Shown here: positions 7,048-14,627 of the stretch, in pieces
Layout of the letters: each line of letters begins with the position of its first letter
Position numbering within the stretch: the first letter of the stretch is position 1
NCBI GenBank assembly: GCA_964496245.1
Contig: CAZBZG010000054.1
Span: 1-20,636, forward strand
DNA length: 20,636 bases
Reading direction: 5' to 3'
Source: CAZBZG01 sp964496245
GTDB taxonomy: Bacteria; Planctomycetota; SZUA-567
Program-made: the position numbers and the translations under genes
Notes under the pieces: generated by a model
What the model was told of the DNA's origin: nothing
Database searches by the model: none
The model's input: only the letters and a program-made list of their open reading frames with translations

Positions 7048-7956
7048 CTAGGAGTCGCCCTTCATCAGCCCCCGCTCCACCAGGAAATCCCGCGCCACCT
7101 TGCGCGGGGACTGCAACTGGTCGGTCACGGCGTAGTTCATCTTCCGCATCTCTTTGGCCGAAATGGCGTCCGTCAGCAGATCGAAGACGTCCTTAAGCTC
7201 CGGGTATTGGTCGAGCGTCTCCTGGCGCACCACGATGCCCACGTCGTAGGGCGGGAAGAGGTGTTTGTCGTCCTCGAGCGTCCGCAGGTCGTAGGCGGCA
7301 ATGCGCCCGTCCGTGCTGAAGGCGTCGATCAGGTCGACGTCCTCGTCCTTGAGAGCCCGGTAGGTCACGTCGGGATCGAGCTTGGTGATCTTCGTCCCGA
7401 ACGTAAACCCGTAGGCCTTGTCGAAGCGCTTGAATTCCGGCCGCGTGGAGTACTCGTGATCGAAACCCGGACGGATCGTGTCTTTGACCCGTTCCAGGTC
7501 CGAGATCCTGGTGAGGTCATGCTCCTGGGCATAGGCCTCCCGCACGGCGTACGCGTAGGTGTTGGCAAAGCCCAGCGTGTTGTACCAGTTCAGGTTCCAC
7601 CGCTCGTCGAACTCCTTGCGCACCAGCGTCAGAATGTCCTGCCGGGACTGGGACGGGTCGTAGGTCCTCTCCAGGAGATTGATGAGCCCCGTCCCCGTGT
7701 ACTCGGGATAGAGATCCAGATCCCCTTCGCGCAGCGCACCGAAGCAGATCTTGGTGCCCTGCAGGCCGAGCCGCCGCTGAACCGCCAGGCCGGTCTTGGC
7801 TTCGATCAGCTGGGCGATCATCTCGCCCAGAATCCTCTGCTCGGTGAACTGCTTGGAGCCCACCACCACGGCCGTTTCCGGGCCGCGCGTGCGGAACCAG
7901 ACGAAACCGCCGATGAGCACGACGAGCACGATCAGTAGAATCAGTAGACGTTGCAT
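7048..7956 (-). CDS. OpuC/ProX-type betaine ABC transporter, substrate-binding protein
   Basis: This is the ligand-capturing subunit of an importer for quaternary ammonium compounds such as glycine betaine, choline, carnitine or related betaines. The 302-residue protein starts with a hydrophobic segment (3-21) that lacks a lipobox Cys, so it is either an uncleaved inner-membrane anchor or a signal peptide. The family's opening strand and helix are clear (VGSKQFTEQRILGEM, 32-46), as is DLYPEYTGTG (81-90), a hallmark of OpuAC/OsmF-type proteins. The second lobe carries the DAFSTDGRIAAYDL-type motif. The start is ATG; only a weak GAGAG precedes it. It lies 212 bp downstream of the permease gene rather than overlapping it, and a large hairpin fills that gap, so its expression may differ from that of the other subunits. 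The exact ligand cannot be read from sequence alone. Confidence 0.88.
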   Translation of the reverse strand: MQRLLILLIVLVVLIGGFVWFRTRGPETAVVVGSKQFTEQRILGEMIAQLIEAKTGLAVQRRLGLQGTKICFGALREGDLDLYPEYTGTGLINLLERTYDPSQSRQDILTLVRKEFDERWNLNWYNTLGFANTYAYAVREAYAQEHDLTRISDLERVKDTIRPGFDHEYSTRPEFKRFDKAYGFTFGTKITKLDPDVTYRALKDEDVDLIDAFSTDGRIAAYDLRTLEDDKHLFPPYDVGIVVRQETLDQYPELKDVFDLLTDAISAKEMRKMNYAVTDQLQSPRKVARDFLVERGLMKGDS

Positions 7957-7980
7957 GGTCTTCTCTCTTGTTTATCCAAC

Positions 7981-7995
7981 GCGGGCTTCGCCCGC
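7981..7995 (-). other. Small stable hairpin before the binding-protein gene
   Basis: GCGGGC and GCCCGC flank a 3-nt apex, or equivalently a five-base loop. It lies between the heptamer hairpin and the start codon at 7956. It could block 3'-to-5' decay or mark an mRNA end; no T-run accompanies it. Confidence 0.4.
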
Positions 7996-8000
7996 AACCC

Positions 8001-8098
8001 AAGAGGTCAGAAGTCAGAGGTCGGAAGCCGGAAGTTGTTTGTGATCATACACCATATCCTTATTCTCCTGACCTCTGGCCTCTGATCTCTGACCTCTT
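8001..8098. repeat. Inverted array of degenerate 7-bp repeats
   Basis: The left arm (8001-8034) is built from units like GAGGTCA, GAAGTCA, GAGGTCG and GAAGCCG. The right arm (8065-8098) carries the same unit in the opposite orientation (TGACCTC, TGGCCTC, TGATCTC, TGACCTC). Pairing the arms base by base gives about 34 positions with four mismatches and four G-U pairs around a 30-base AT-rich loop. It sits in the 212-bp gap between the permease and binding-protein genes of the importer. Confidence 0.8.
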
Positions 8099-8168
8099 AC
8101 CCCCGCGGCCACGGAAGATGCCGCCTCCCATCTCTCGTTTTTTTGCGCAGCACCTTCCGGAGAAGGCA

Positions 8169-8816
8169 CTAAGACGTCTCTTGGAACTGGAGCCCCTCGG
8201 GCGTCAGGAAGCGCTGCGCCAAGGCGCACAGGCCATCCAGGGCGAGCGCCAGCAGGATCGAGGGCACCACGCCCGCAAAGATGAGTTCATTGCCCCGGTT
8301 CTGCATGCCTTCCATGATGATGGTCCCGAGACCGCCCGCGCCGATGAACGTGCAGAGCGTAGCAATGCCCACGCAGATGACAGTGGAGGTGCGGATGCCG
8401 GCCATGACCACGGGTACGCAAAGCGGGATCTCGACCTTTGCGAGGATCTGCCCCTCGGTCATGCCCATGCCGCGGCCCACCTCGATCACGGTTGCGTCCA
8501 CCTCGTTGATGGCTGTGTAGGTGTTGCGGAGGATCGGCAGCACAGCATAGAGAAAGAGCGCGGTAATGGCCGGCACGACTCCGATCCCCAGGAGCGGGAT
8601 CATCAGCGCCAGCAGGGCCAGGCTGGGCACGGTCTGGACCACGCTGGCGACGCTCAGCACTGGCGTGGCGAACGCGCGGAACCGCGTGAGCAGGATGCCC
8701 AGGACCACGCCGATCAGGATGGCCAGGCTCATGGCACCGAAGGTCAGCTCCATGTGCCGGAGGACCTGTTCGAGAATCTCCGCCCGCCGCCCCACAAAAA
8801 CGTCGAGAAACGTCAT
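8169..8816 (-). CDS. OpuC/ProW-type betaine ABC transporter, permease
   Basis: This is the membrane channel subunit of the importer. At 215 residues it matches the short OpuCB/OpuCD-type permeases, which lack ProW's long N-terminal extension. About five or six hydrophobic segments are visible, beginning near residue 24. The EAA-loop that docks on the ATPase is present (IEVGRGMGMTEGQILAKVEI and following IPL, roughly 110-132), with the family's Gly-Met-Thr core. The start ATG overlaps the stop of the ATPase gene by four bases (ATGA), the usual sign of translational coupling. Only one permease gene is present, implying a homodimeric channel. Confidence 0.93.
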   Translation of the reverse strand: MTFLDVFVGRRAEILEQVLRHMELTFGAMSLAILIGVVLGILLTRFRAFATPVLSVASVVQTVPSLALLALMIPLLGIGVVPAITALFLYAVLPILRNTYTAINEVDATVIEVGRGMGMTEGQILAKVEIPLCVPVVMAGIRTSTVICVGIATLCTFIGAGGLGTIIMEGMQNRGNELIFAGVVPSILLALALDGLCALAQRFLTPEGLQFQETS

Positions 8817-9805
8817 GCGCCCACCCCCTCTGCGCCGACCTCGCCCAACGTCCGCGTCACGTCCTTGAGGAGGTCCTGCTGGCGGACGGACCCCGCGCGT
8901 CGGCGGCCCCGGAAGACGGGAAGTTCCGACTTACCTGTCCGCTTGAAGAGATCCAACGCATCCACGAGGGAATCGCGTATCTTGAGCCGCTCCTCGGGGA
9001 CCGTCTCCTCTTCCCCGGTCTCGCCCCCGTCTTCGGCAAGAAATTCGCTGATCTGCCGCGTCAGCAGGGAGAGCTGAAACCGGTGCTGGCCCAGGAACTG
9101 GTCGACGAAGTCGTTGGCCGGCTTGTCCACGAGATCGGCCGGGGTGGCCAGCTGCTGAAGCTCGCCCGCATCCAGGAGCGCGATGCGGTCGCCCATCTTC
9201 ACGGCCTCGAAGACGTCGTGCGTCACAAAGAGGATGGTCTTCTCGATCTCGCTTTCGAGCTCCAGGAACTCGCTCTGGAGCTGTTCGCGAGTGATCGGGT
9301 CGAGCGCACCGAACGGCTCGTCCATGAGCACCACGGGCGGATCCGCGGCCAGAGCCCGCGCCACGCCCACGCGCTGCTTCTGCCCACCGGAGAGCTGGCC
9401 GGGAAAGCGCTCGCGAAAGTCGTCCGCCGGCTCCAGGCCGACCATGGCGAGCAGCTTGTCCACGCGCTCGCGGATATCGCCCTCGGACCACCGCAAGAGG
9501 CGCGGAACCACGCCAATGTTCTGGCCCACGGTCATGTGCGGAAACAGGCCGATATGCTGGATCGCATAGCCCACGTTCCGGCGCAGGTCGATCGGGTCCT
9601 TCTCCATCACGTCCTCACCGCCCACGAGGATGCGCCCGTCAGTGGGTTCGATCAGCCGGTTCACCATCTTCATGCTCGTGGTCTTGCCGCTGCCCGAGGT
9701 ACCCAACAGCACCAGGGTCTCGTCCTTCTGGACCTCGAGCGAGAGGTCCTTGACCGCGTCCACGCCGCCGGGGAAGGTCTTGGACACATGCTCGAACGTA
9801 ATCAC
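8813..9805 (-). CDS. OpuC/ProV-type betaine ABC transporter, ATP-binding protein
   Basis: This cytosolic ATPase powers the importer. The 330-residue protein shows Walker A GTSGSGKT (35-42), Q-loop Gln83, the signature LSGGQKQR (138-145), Walker B VVLMDEP (158-164) and the switch His196. As in ProV/OpuCA it has a C-terminal extension. Here residues about 272-316 resemble a single CBS motif, the element that senses ionic strength or nucleotides in OpuA-type proteins; the second motif looks missing or degenerate. An acidic linker rich in Glu and Gly precedes it (258-272). The start codon is GTG with GGGAG five bases upstream. It begins 55 bp after the methyltransferase gene. Confidence 0.94.
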   Translation of the reverse strand: MITFEHVSKTFPGGVDAVKDLSLEVQKDETLVLLGTSGSGKTTSMKMVNRLIEPTDGRILVGGEDVMEKDPIDLRRNVGYAIQHIGLFPHMTVGQNIGVVPRLLRWSEGDIRERVDKLLAMVGLEPADDFRERFPGQLSGGQKQRVGVARALAADPPVVLMDEPFGALDPITREQLQSEFLELESEIEKTILFVTHDVFEAVKMGDRIALLDAGELQQLATPADLVDKPANDFVDQFLGQHRFQLSLLTRQISEFLAEDGGETGEEETVPEERLKIRDSLVDALDLFKRTGKSELPVFRGRRRAGSVRQQDLLKDVTRTLGEVGAEGVGA

Positions 9806-9860
9806 GGGATCTCCCGGTCTCCGCCGCGCCGAAAAGGCTCAGATATTTCCTCGCGGACCC

Positions 9861-11330
9861 TTACAGCGTCGCCGGGACCTGCTTGATCTCGGCGTGCGCT
9901 TCCAGGATCCGGTCGCGCACAGCTGCTTCGAGCTTGGGCGCGGCCGGTTGTTTGCGCAGGTCGTCCACGACCGCACGGGCGCGATCGGCCGCACCGTCGG
10001 GCTCGACGTCTGTCGTGCGCTTGTCGCGCACGGCGAGCTTGGGCATGAAGAACTCTTCGCGCATGTGCTCGACCGTGTGCAGTTCGTCGACGTAGACTTC
10101 CCCGGGGCCCTTCTCGACCATCAGGTCCGTGGCCAGGGTTTCGTCGTTGACCTCGATCCCCCGCAGCACGCGCTGGCACATACCGAGGATCTCGTTGTCC
10201 ACGACCAGTTTGTCGTAGCTCACGGTGAGATCGGCCTCCATGAGGCCGGCGATGTCGTGGATGTAGTTGGCCCCGCTCATGGCCACGAGCAGACTGCTCA
10301 TGGCGCTCTCGTACGAGCTCTGCGTGCCCACGGCCAGGGCATCGGACGTGCCGGCCGTGGAGTAGAGCGGGAGTTCGAAGTGCTGGGCGAGCTGGCTGAC
10401 GGCCGCGTTGATCATGGCCCGCTCGATGGCGCCGCCCACGTGGTCCATGGTGGCCAGATTCGTGATCGATCCGACGCTTCCGCAGATGCCGGGCGCGCCC
10501 TTGTTCACGCACTGCACGAGTGCGATGCCCCCGAGCGTCTCGGCGATGTGGGTGAGAACGTTGCCCGCGAGCGTGATGGGCGCGGTCGTGCCGCAGATCG
10601 GCTCGGTCGGCACCACCACGGGCAGCCCTTCTTCGGCCAAGTAACAGGTCATCTCGCCGTAGTGGTCGTCGATCTTGAAGGGGCTGATGACGAGGGTGAT
10701 GAAGGAGACGAAGGGCTTCTCGCGGAGCGCCTCCGGACTGCCGGCGATGGTCTGGGCCATCTGGACCACGTCCTTGCAACCGTCGATCGTGTAGATGCCG
10801 CCCATCACGTGCTTGGTGGTATTGTCGAAGGCGTGGAAGAAACGGTTGACGTCGATGTGCTCGCGGTTCTCGATCTCGTTGGGGAAGACGTTGATCGTGA
10901 AGAGATGAATGTGTTCGAGCGCGTCGACCATGCGGGCGTTGAATCTGACGTCCTCGATTGTGGACGGACGCCGCTCGCCGCTCTCCAGATCCAGCACGTA
11001 GATGGCCGTGCCGCCCGTGCCGTAGTGGACCCGGTTTTGTTCGAGCACGCAGTCGCACGCGCCGTCGCGCGAGTGGAGCGTGATGGAGGACGGATTGGAC
11101 GCGACGGCGTCTTCAACCAGAGACCGGGAGAGCTTGACCGTCTGGGTGCTGTCGTCCACGTCCGCGCCGGCCTTCTGGAACGCGGCGCGCGCCGAGGCCG
11201 AGTAGACGGCCAGGCCGGACTCGGCCAGCACGCGGAACGCCGCCTCCGCGATCTGCTGAACGTCGGCCTTGGCGAGGGGCTGGTAGAGCGAAGAAGCCAG
11301 TCCCGGCTGTTCGTGTTTGCTTGGACTCAC
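9861..11330 (-). CDS. MttB-family (non-pyrrolysine) corrinoid methyltransferase
   Basis: The family transfers a methyl group from a tri- or tetramethylated amine to a corrinoid protein. Non-pyrrolysine members characterised so far act on quaternary amines such as glycine betaine (MtgB), proline betaine (MtpB), carnitine (MtcB) and gamma-butyrobetaine. The 489-residue protein is full length with no in-frame amber codon, so it belongs to the non-pyrrolysine class. Visible family motifs are YGTGGTA (103-109), the PTEP/CGTTAPITLAGN region (241-257), AGTSDALAVGTQSSYE (326-341), GANYIHDIAG (353-362) and D-NE near 378. The start is GTG with AAGGAG seven bases upstream. It lies between a GCS2-type ligase (62 bp gap) and a betaine importer (55 bp gap), which supports a betaine as substrate. 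No corrinoid protein or reactivase gene is in the window. Confidence 0.9.
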   Translation of the reverse strand: MSPSKHEQPGLASSLYQPLAKADVQQIAEAAFRVLAESGLAVYSASARAAFQKAGADVDDSTQTVKLSRSLVEDAVASNPSSITLHSRDGACDCVLEQNRVHYGTGGTAIYVLDLESGERRPSTIEDVRFNARMVDALEHIHLFTINVFPNEIENREHIDVNRFFHAFDNTTKHVMGGIYTIDGCKDVVQMAQTIAGSPEALREKPFVSFITLVISPFKIDDHYGEMTCYLAEEGLPVVVPTEPICGTTAPITLAGNVLTHIAETLGGIALVQCVNKGAPGICGSVGSITNLATMDHVGGAIERAMINAAVSQLAQHFELPLYSTAGTSDALAVGTQSSYESAMSSLLVAMSGANYIHDIAGLMEADLTVSYDKLVVDNEILGMCQRVLRGIEVNDETLATDLMVEKGPGEVYVDELHTVEHMREEFFMPKLAVRDKRTTDVEPDGAADRARAVVDDLRKQPAAPKLEAAVRDRILEAHAEIKQVPATL

Positions 11331-11392
11331 AGGTCGTCTCCTTCCGTCAGGTTCCGGGGTCGTGTGCGAAGCCCGTCAAGGGCAAAACCAGA

Positions 11393-12763
11393 TCAAAGCG
11401 CGCGCGCGGCCACCAGCGCGGGGATACCGCCCTGCTCGAACAGGTCCGCGGTCTCGTCGGCCGGGACGCGGCCCGTGTCCACGCGTGCGCACAGGGGCTC
11501 GAGGAACCGTTCCTCCCCCCGCTTCCGTCGTTCCAGGCCCTGCCGCGCCACGTCGAGCATGCGGCGGGCGAGCGCGCCTAGGTCGATCGCGCCCCCGTCC
11601 GGGTCGAGACCCGTCCGCAGGGCGCGTTCGCGGGCCTGACGAAGATCCGCCCAGTCGAACTCGGCGAGCACGCTCCACGCAGCGTCCAGGTGTTCGACAA
11701 GCCCGAGGGTGAGCGCCGCCAGGCTCAGGATGGCCTCGGGCGGCTGCTGGTCGCAGGTCCGGTTCTCCACCGTGTAGTAGCGGCTGACGCGCGCGTTGAA
11801 CCAGTAGCAAGAGTTGTGCAGGCCGATGTCCTCGCTGGCGGGGACCAACGTCACCGGCCGGCCCTCCAGGTCCCGGCCGCGCGCTTCGGGGGCGGTGAAG
11901 TAGTCGGCAAAGCTCTCGTAGTCCTCGAGCACCACGGGCAGGCCGTCGCGTTTGACGTAGATCGGCCGGAACCCCTGGACGGTTTGCACGTACTCTTCGA
12001 ACGAAGCGAACGGCTTGGGCGTCACGCCGCACCGGCCGGCGGCCGGCGGCCACCAGTCCCAGAGCTTGTCGGCCACGCACTTGTACTCGGCGCTCCGGGC
12101 GCCCTTCCAGATGTTGGAGTGCGCCGTGAGCGCGAGCTGGGCGGGCGCGAACCCGTTCAGGACGTTCACCGCGGGCATGGCCTCCTGCATCCGCACGCTC
12201 ACGTGCACGTGGCTGGCCGCGTTCACCGTGAACATGTGAAAGTCGTCGCCCTGTTCTGGGGGGATGACCGTGTTGGACGGGCAGGCCTTGTCCCACACGC
12301 TCGTACGCGACTTCTTCATGAGGAGCGCCTGGCTCGGGGGCGTGACCGGCTGGATGCCGTAGGCCAAAAAGCGCACCCCCTCCTTGTCGGAGAAGTCGTG
12401 GAGCGTCTCCCGCAGGGATGCGAAGGCAGCCTCGAGCCCTGCGATGTCTCCGGCGTGGGCGAGCGAGAACTCGGGCTTGCAGTAGCCGGTTTCGCACGAG
12501 GCCACGGTCTCGTTCCGCTCGCCGGGCGTGGTGGCGCCCACCGTCTTGCCGCTCACCGCATCGGATTCGGGCGTCCAGCCGCGGTCGGCCAGGAACGCCC
12601 AGAGCGCGTCGACAGCTTCGGGCGGGGCAGCCGAGCCGTCGGTGCTGGTCAACGGGAACTTGAGCTCGGCACCGATCCGGCGTTCGAAGGCATCCTCGTC
12701 GCCCACGGCCTGGCGGAACCCCTCGACAAACCAGTCGTGGATCTCTTCGATGCGATGGGGCAT
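11393..12763 (-). CDS. GCS2-type glutamate-cysteine ligase family protein
   Basis: The family joins the gamma-carboxyl of glutamate to the amino group of cysteine (or another amine) using ATP through an enzyme-bound gamma-glutamyl phosphate. It is the first step to glutathione and, as EgtA, supplies gamma-glutamylcysteine for ergothioneine. The 456-residue protein shows GAELKFPL (31-38), which carries a Glu expected at the metal site, then SCETGYCKPEFS (89-100), AYGIQPVTPP (134-143), HVHVSV (185-190) and the conserved block NARVSRYY...ENRTCDQQP (323-341). The last 90 residues are helical and charged. ATG is preceded by GAGGAA. No glutathione synthetase gene is visible. A different amine acceptor is possible, because the family includes several ligases. 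It sits between proA and the methyltransferase, 45 and 62 bp away. Confidence 0.78.
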   Translation of the reverse strand: MPHRIEEIHDWFVEGFRQAVGDEDAFERRIGAELKFPLTSTDGSAAPPEAVDALWAFLADRGWTPESDAVSGKTVGATTPGERNETVASCETGYCKPEFSLAHAGDIAGLEAAFASLRETLHDFSDKEGVRFLAYGIQPVTPPSQALLMKKSRTSVWDKACPSNTVIPPEQGDDFHMFTVNAASHVHVSVRMQEAMPAVNVLNGFAPAQLALTAHSNIWKGARSAEYKCVADKLWDWWPPAAGRCGVTPKPFASFEEYVQTVQGFRPIYVKRDGLPVVLEDYESFADYFTAPEARGRDLEGRPVTLVPASEDIGLHNSCYWFNARVSRYYTVENRTCDQQPPEAILSLAALTLGLVEHLDAAWSVLAEFDWADLRQARERALRTGLDPDGGAIDLGALARRMLDVARQGLERRKRGEERFLEPLCARVDTGRVPADETADLFEQGGIPALVAARAL

Positions 12764-12808
12764 GCGTTTCCTCGAATGCGTTGGCGCGTCGCCCCGGCAA
12801 TGCCGGAC

Positions 12809-14050
12809 TCACTCTCCCATGACGTGGCCGTCGCCGCGGATCACGAACTTGTAGCTGGTCAGCTCCTCCAGGCCCATGGGACCCCGCGCGTGGATCTTGT
12901 CCGTGGAGATACCGATCTCCGCGCCCATGCCCAGGGACTCGCCGTCGCAGAACATGGTCGACGCGTTCACCAGCACCACGCCCGAATCCACCTCGCGCAC
13001 GAACTGCTGGGCGTGTTCGCGGTTCTCGGTGACGATGGTGTCGGTGTGGTGCGACCCATAGCGGTTGACGTGGCTGATGGCTTCCGCCACGTCCTCCACA
13101 ACCCGGACCGCGTAGATGAGATCCAGGTACTCGGTGCGCCAGTCCTCTTCGGTGGCGGGCTCCACGTCGCGTACGGCCACGCGCACGCCCGGCCCGCCCT
13201 TGATGCGCACGCCCTGCTCGCGCAGGGCGCCGATGATGCGCGGCAGATCGGGGCTGATGGCTTCGTGCACGAGCAGGGTCTCGGAGGCGTTGCAGACCGC
13301 GGGCATGAGGCACTTGCTGTCGATGGCGATCCGGATGCCGCGCTCCAGGTCGGCCGCCTCGTCGAGATAGACGTGGCAGATGCCCTCGTAATGCTTGATC
13401 ACGGGGATCCGGCTGTCCCGGGCCACGGCCTGGATCAGCTCCTTGCCGCCGCGCGGAATCACGAGGTTGATGCAGTCCTCCATCTGGAGGAGATCCCGGA
13501 CCTCGTCGTGCGAACAGCTCGTCACCTGCACGGCCTGGGGCGGGAGGTCGGCCTCGAGCAGGGACTTGGCCCAGAGTTCGCCGAGCAGCGCATTGCACCG
13601 CCGGGCTTCGGACCCGCCGCGCAGGATGGAGGCGTTGCCGGACTTGAGGCAGAAGGCCCCCGCGTTCACAGTCACGTGCGGCCGGGCTTCGTAGACCATG
13701 AGAATCACGCCCAGGGGCACAGCCACGCGTTCGACGTCGAGTCCGTTGGGGCGGCGGTCGTGGCGGATGACCCGGCCCACGGGATCGGGCAGGGCCTCGA
13801 GCTTCTTGAGCGACCGGATGCGCCCGTTGATCTTGGCCTCGTCGAAACGCAGGCGATCGACGAGATTCGAGGGCAGCTGCTTCTCGGCCGCTTCGGCGCG
13901 GTCTGCTTCGTTCGCCTGGATCAGATCGGCCGTACGCCCTTCGAGCTTTTCGACCATGCGCTGGAGGACCTCGTTCTTCTGCTCGGTTTCGGCCTGGGCG
14001 AGCAGGCGAGAGGCCTCTTGCGCGGCGACGGCGACATCACGTATGCCCAA
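12809..14050 (-). CDS. proA: Gamma-glutamyl phosphate reductase
   Basis: ProA reduces gamma-glutamyl phosphate with NADPH to glutamate-5-semialdehyde, the second step of proline synthesis. From the start chosen here it has 413 residues, matching the family. Motifs include the VPLGVILMVYEARPHVT block (111-127), SGNASILRGGSEA (137-149), NLVIPRGGKEL (195-205), the KHYEGICHVY segment (219-228) and the catalytic Cys253 in PAVCNASETLLVHE. I chose the TTG at 14048-14050 because GAGGAG lies six bases upstream and the protein then begins where ProA normally does. The longer frame would overlap the preceding gene. ProB, the kinase that makes its substrate, is not in the window; a GCS2 ligase that forms the same acyl phosphate is directly downstream. 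Confidence 0.95.
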   Translation of the reverse strand: MGIRDVAVAAQEASRLLAQAETEQKNEVLQRMVEKLEGRTADLIQANEADRAEAAEKQLPSNLVDRLRFDEAKINGRIRSLKKLEALPDPVGRVIRHDRRPNGLDVERVAVPLGVILMVYEARPHVTVNAGAFCLKSGNASILRGGSEARRCNALLGELWAKSLLEADLPPQAVQVTSCSHDEVRDLLQMEDCINLVIPRGGKELIQAVARDSRIPVIKHYEGICHVYLDEAADLERGIRIAIDSKCLMPAVCNASETLLVHEAISPDLPRIIGALREQGVRIKGGPGVRVAVRDVEPATEEDWRTEYLDLIYAVRVVEDVAEAISHVNRYGSHHTDTIVTENREHAQQFVREVDSGVVLVNASTMFCDGESLGMGAEIGISTDKIHARGPMGLEELTSYKFVIRGDGHVMGE

Positions 14051-14097
14051 TGGTGTCTCCTCGGGAAGAGCTGGCCCGGCAGCTGGGCGTGCGGGAT

Positions 14098-14475
14098 TCA
14101 GGTCGCCTGCTCGTCGATCTGCAGGATCCTGTCCAGCTCTTGGCTGATGGACTCGTGGTTCGTGCTCTCGTCCACCACGCACACGTGCGGCAGGCGGAGC
14201 AGAAGGCGCGTGTCCTCGTCGCAGACGTTACCTGCGCCCACCACGAGGATCGGGATCTGGGTGTCGATCTCCCGCAGCCGGAGCACGCATGGCACCGGAT
14301 CGATCTCCGGATGTGCGGCATCCACGGCCACCGCAGCCATCCGTTGCTGCCGGGCCGCCTCGATCGCGTCCGCGAGCGTGCTTTGCACCAGGGGAGCCAG
14401 GCCGAGACGCGAGAGCATCTGCGGCAGGGCGTGGCTCTGCTGCGACGCAATCACGAGAATGCCGTCGGATCGCAT
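14098..14475 (-). CDS. Degenerate receiver-like protein (125 aa)
   Basis: Length and alternating strand/helix pattern resemble a stand-alone response-regulator receiver domain: ILVIAS (strand 1, 6-11), AAVAVD (strand 3, 47-52), IPILVVG (strand 4, 74-80) and VCVVDES (strand 5, 98-104). Asp52 is at the position of the phospho-acceptor. However, the acidic pair normally following strand 1 is replaced by Ser-Gln, and the Lys expected at the end of strand 5 is absent. It is therefore unlikely to be phosphorylated in the normal way and may be a pseudo-receiver. GGAG lies about ten bases before the ATG. It ends 47 bp before proA and probably heads the same transcript. I cannot exclude another Rossmann-like fold. 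Confidence 0.65.
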   Translation of the reverse strand: MRSDGILVIASQQSHALPQMLSRLGLAPLVQSTLADAIEAARQQRMAAVAVDAAHPEIDPVPCVLRLREIDTQIPILVVGAGNVCDEDTRLLLRLPHVCVVDESTNHESISQELDRILQIDEQAT

Positions 14476-14580
14476 TCCAGACAGACTCCCGGATCAGCGC
14501 GGGGATAAGCAACTGGCGGGCCAGCCGAGCGGCGCGCGAACCTGTACACCCGCATCTCGCATCACCCGCCCGCGTCGCAA

Positions 14581-14595
14581 CCCTGAGGCGCAGGG
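14581..14595. terminator. Weak hairpin downstream of rpsU
   Basis: CCCTG and CAGGG flank AGGCG, with partial pairing beyond the stem, about 33 bp past the rpsU stop. It could end the rpsU transcript, but no T-run follows on the minus strand. The gap 14476-14627 shows no convincing promoter for the receiver-like gene. Confidence 0.25.
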
Positions 14596-14627
14596 TCGCA
14601 GGAACGAGAGACGATGCGACTCCCCCC

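Noticed and set aside
5764..7938. Very long plus-strand frame of 724 codons
   Set aside because: It is the mirror frame of metK and the binding-protein gene; GC-rich DNA leaves the antisense frame open.
8001..8098. CRISPR array
   Set aside because: Units are only 7 bp, contiguous without spacers, and inverted, so this is not a CRISPR.
9861..11330. Pyrrolysine in the MttB-like protein
   Set aside because: The frame is open over the full family length with no in-frame TAG, and ends in TAA.
11376..13598. A 740-codon minus-strand frame spanning proA and the ligase
   Set aside because: It is Arg/Pro/Gly-rich, crosses two well-supported genes in another frame, and matches no motif.
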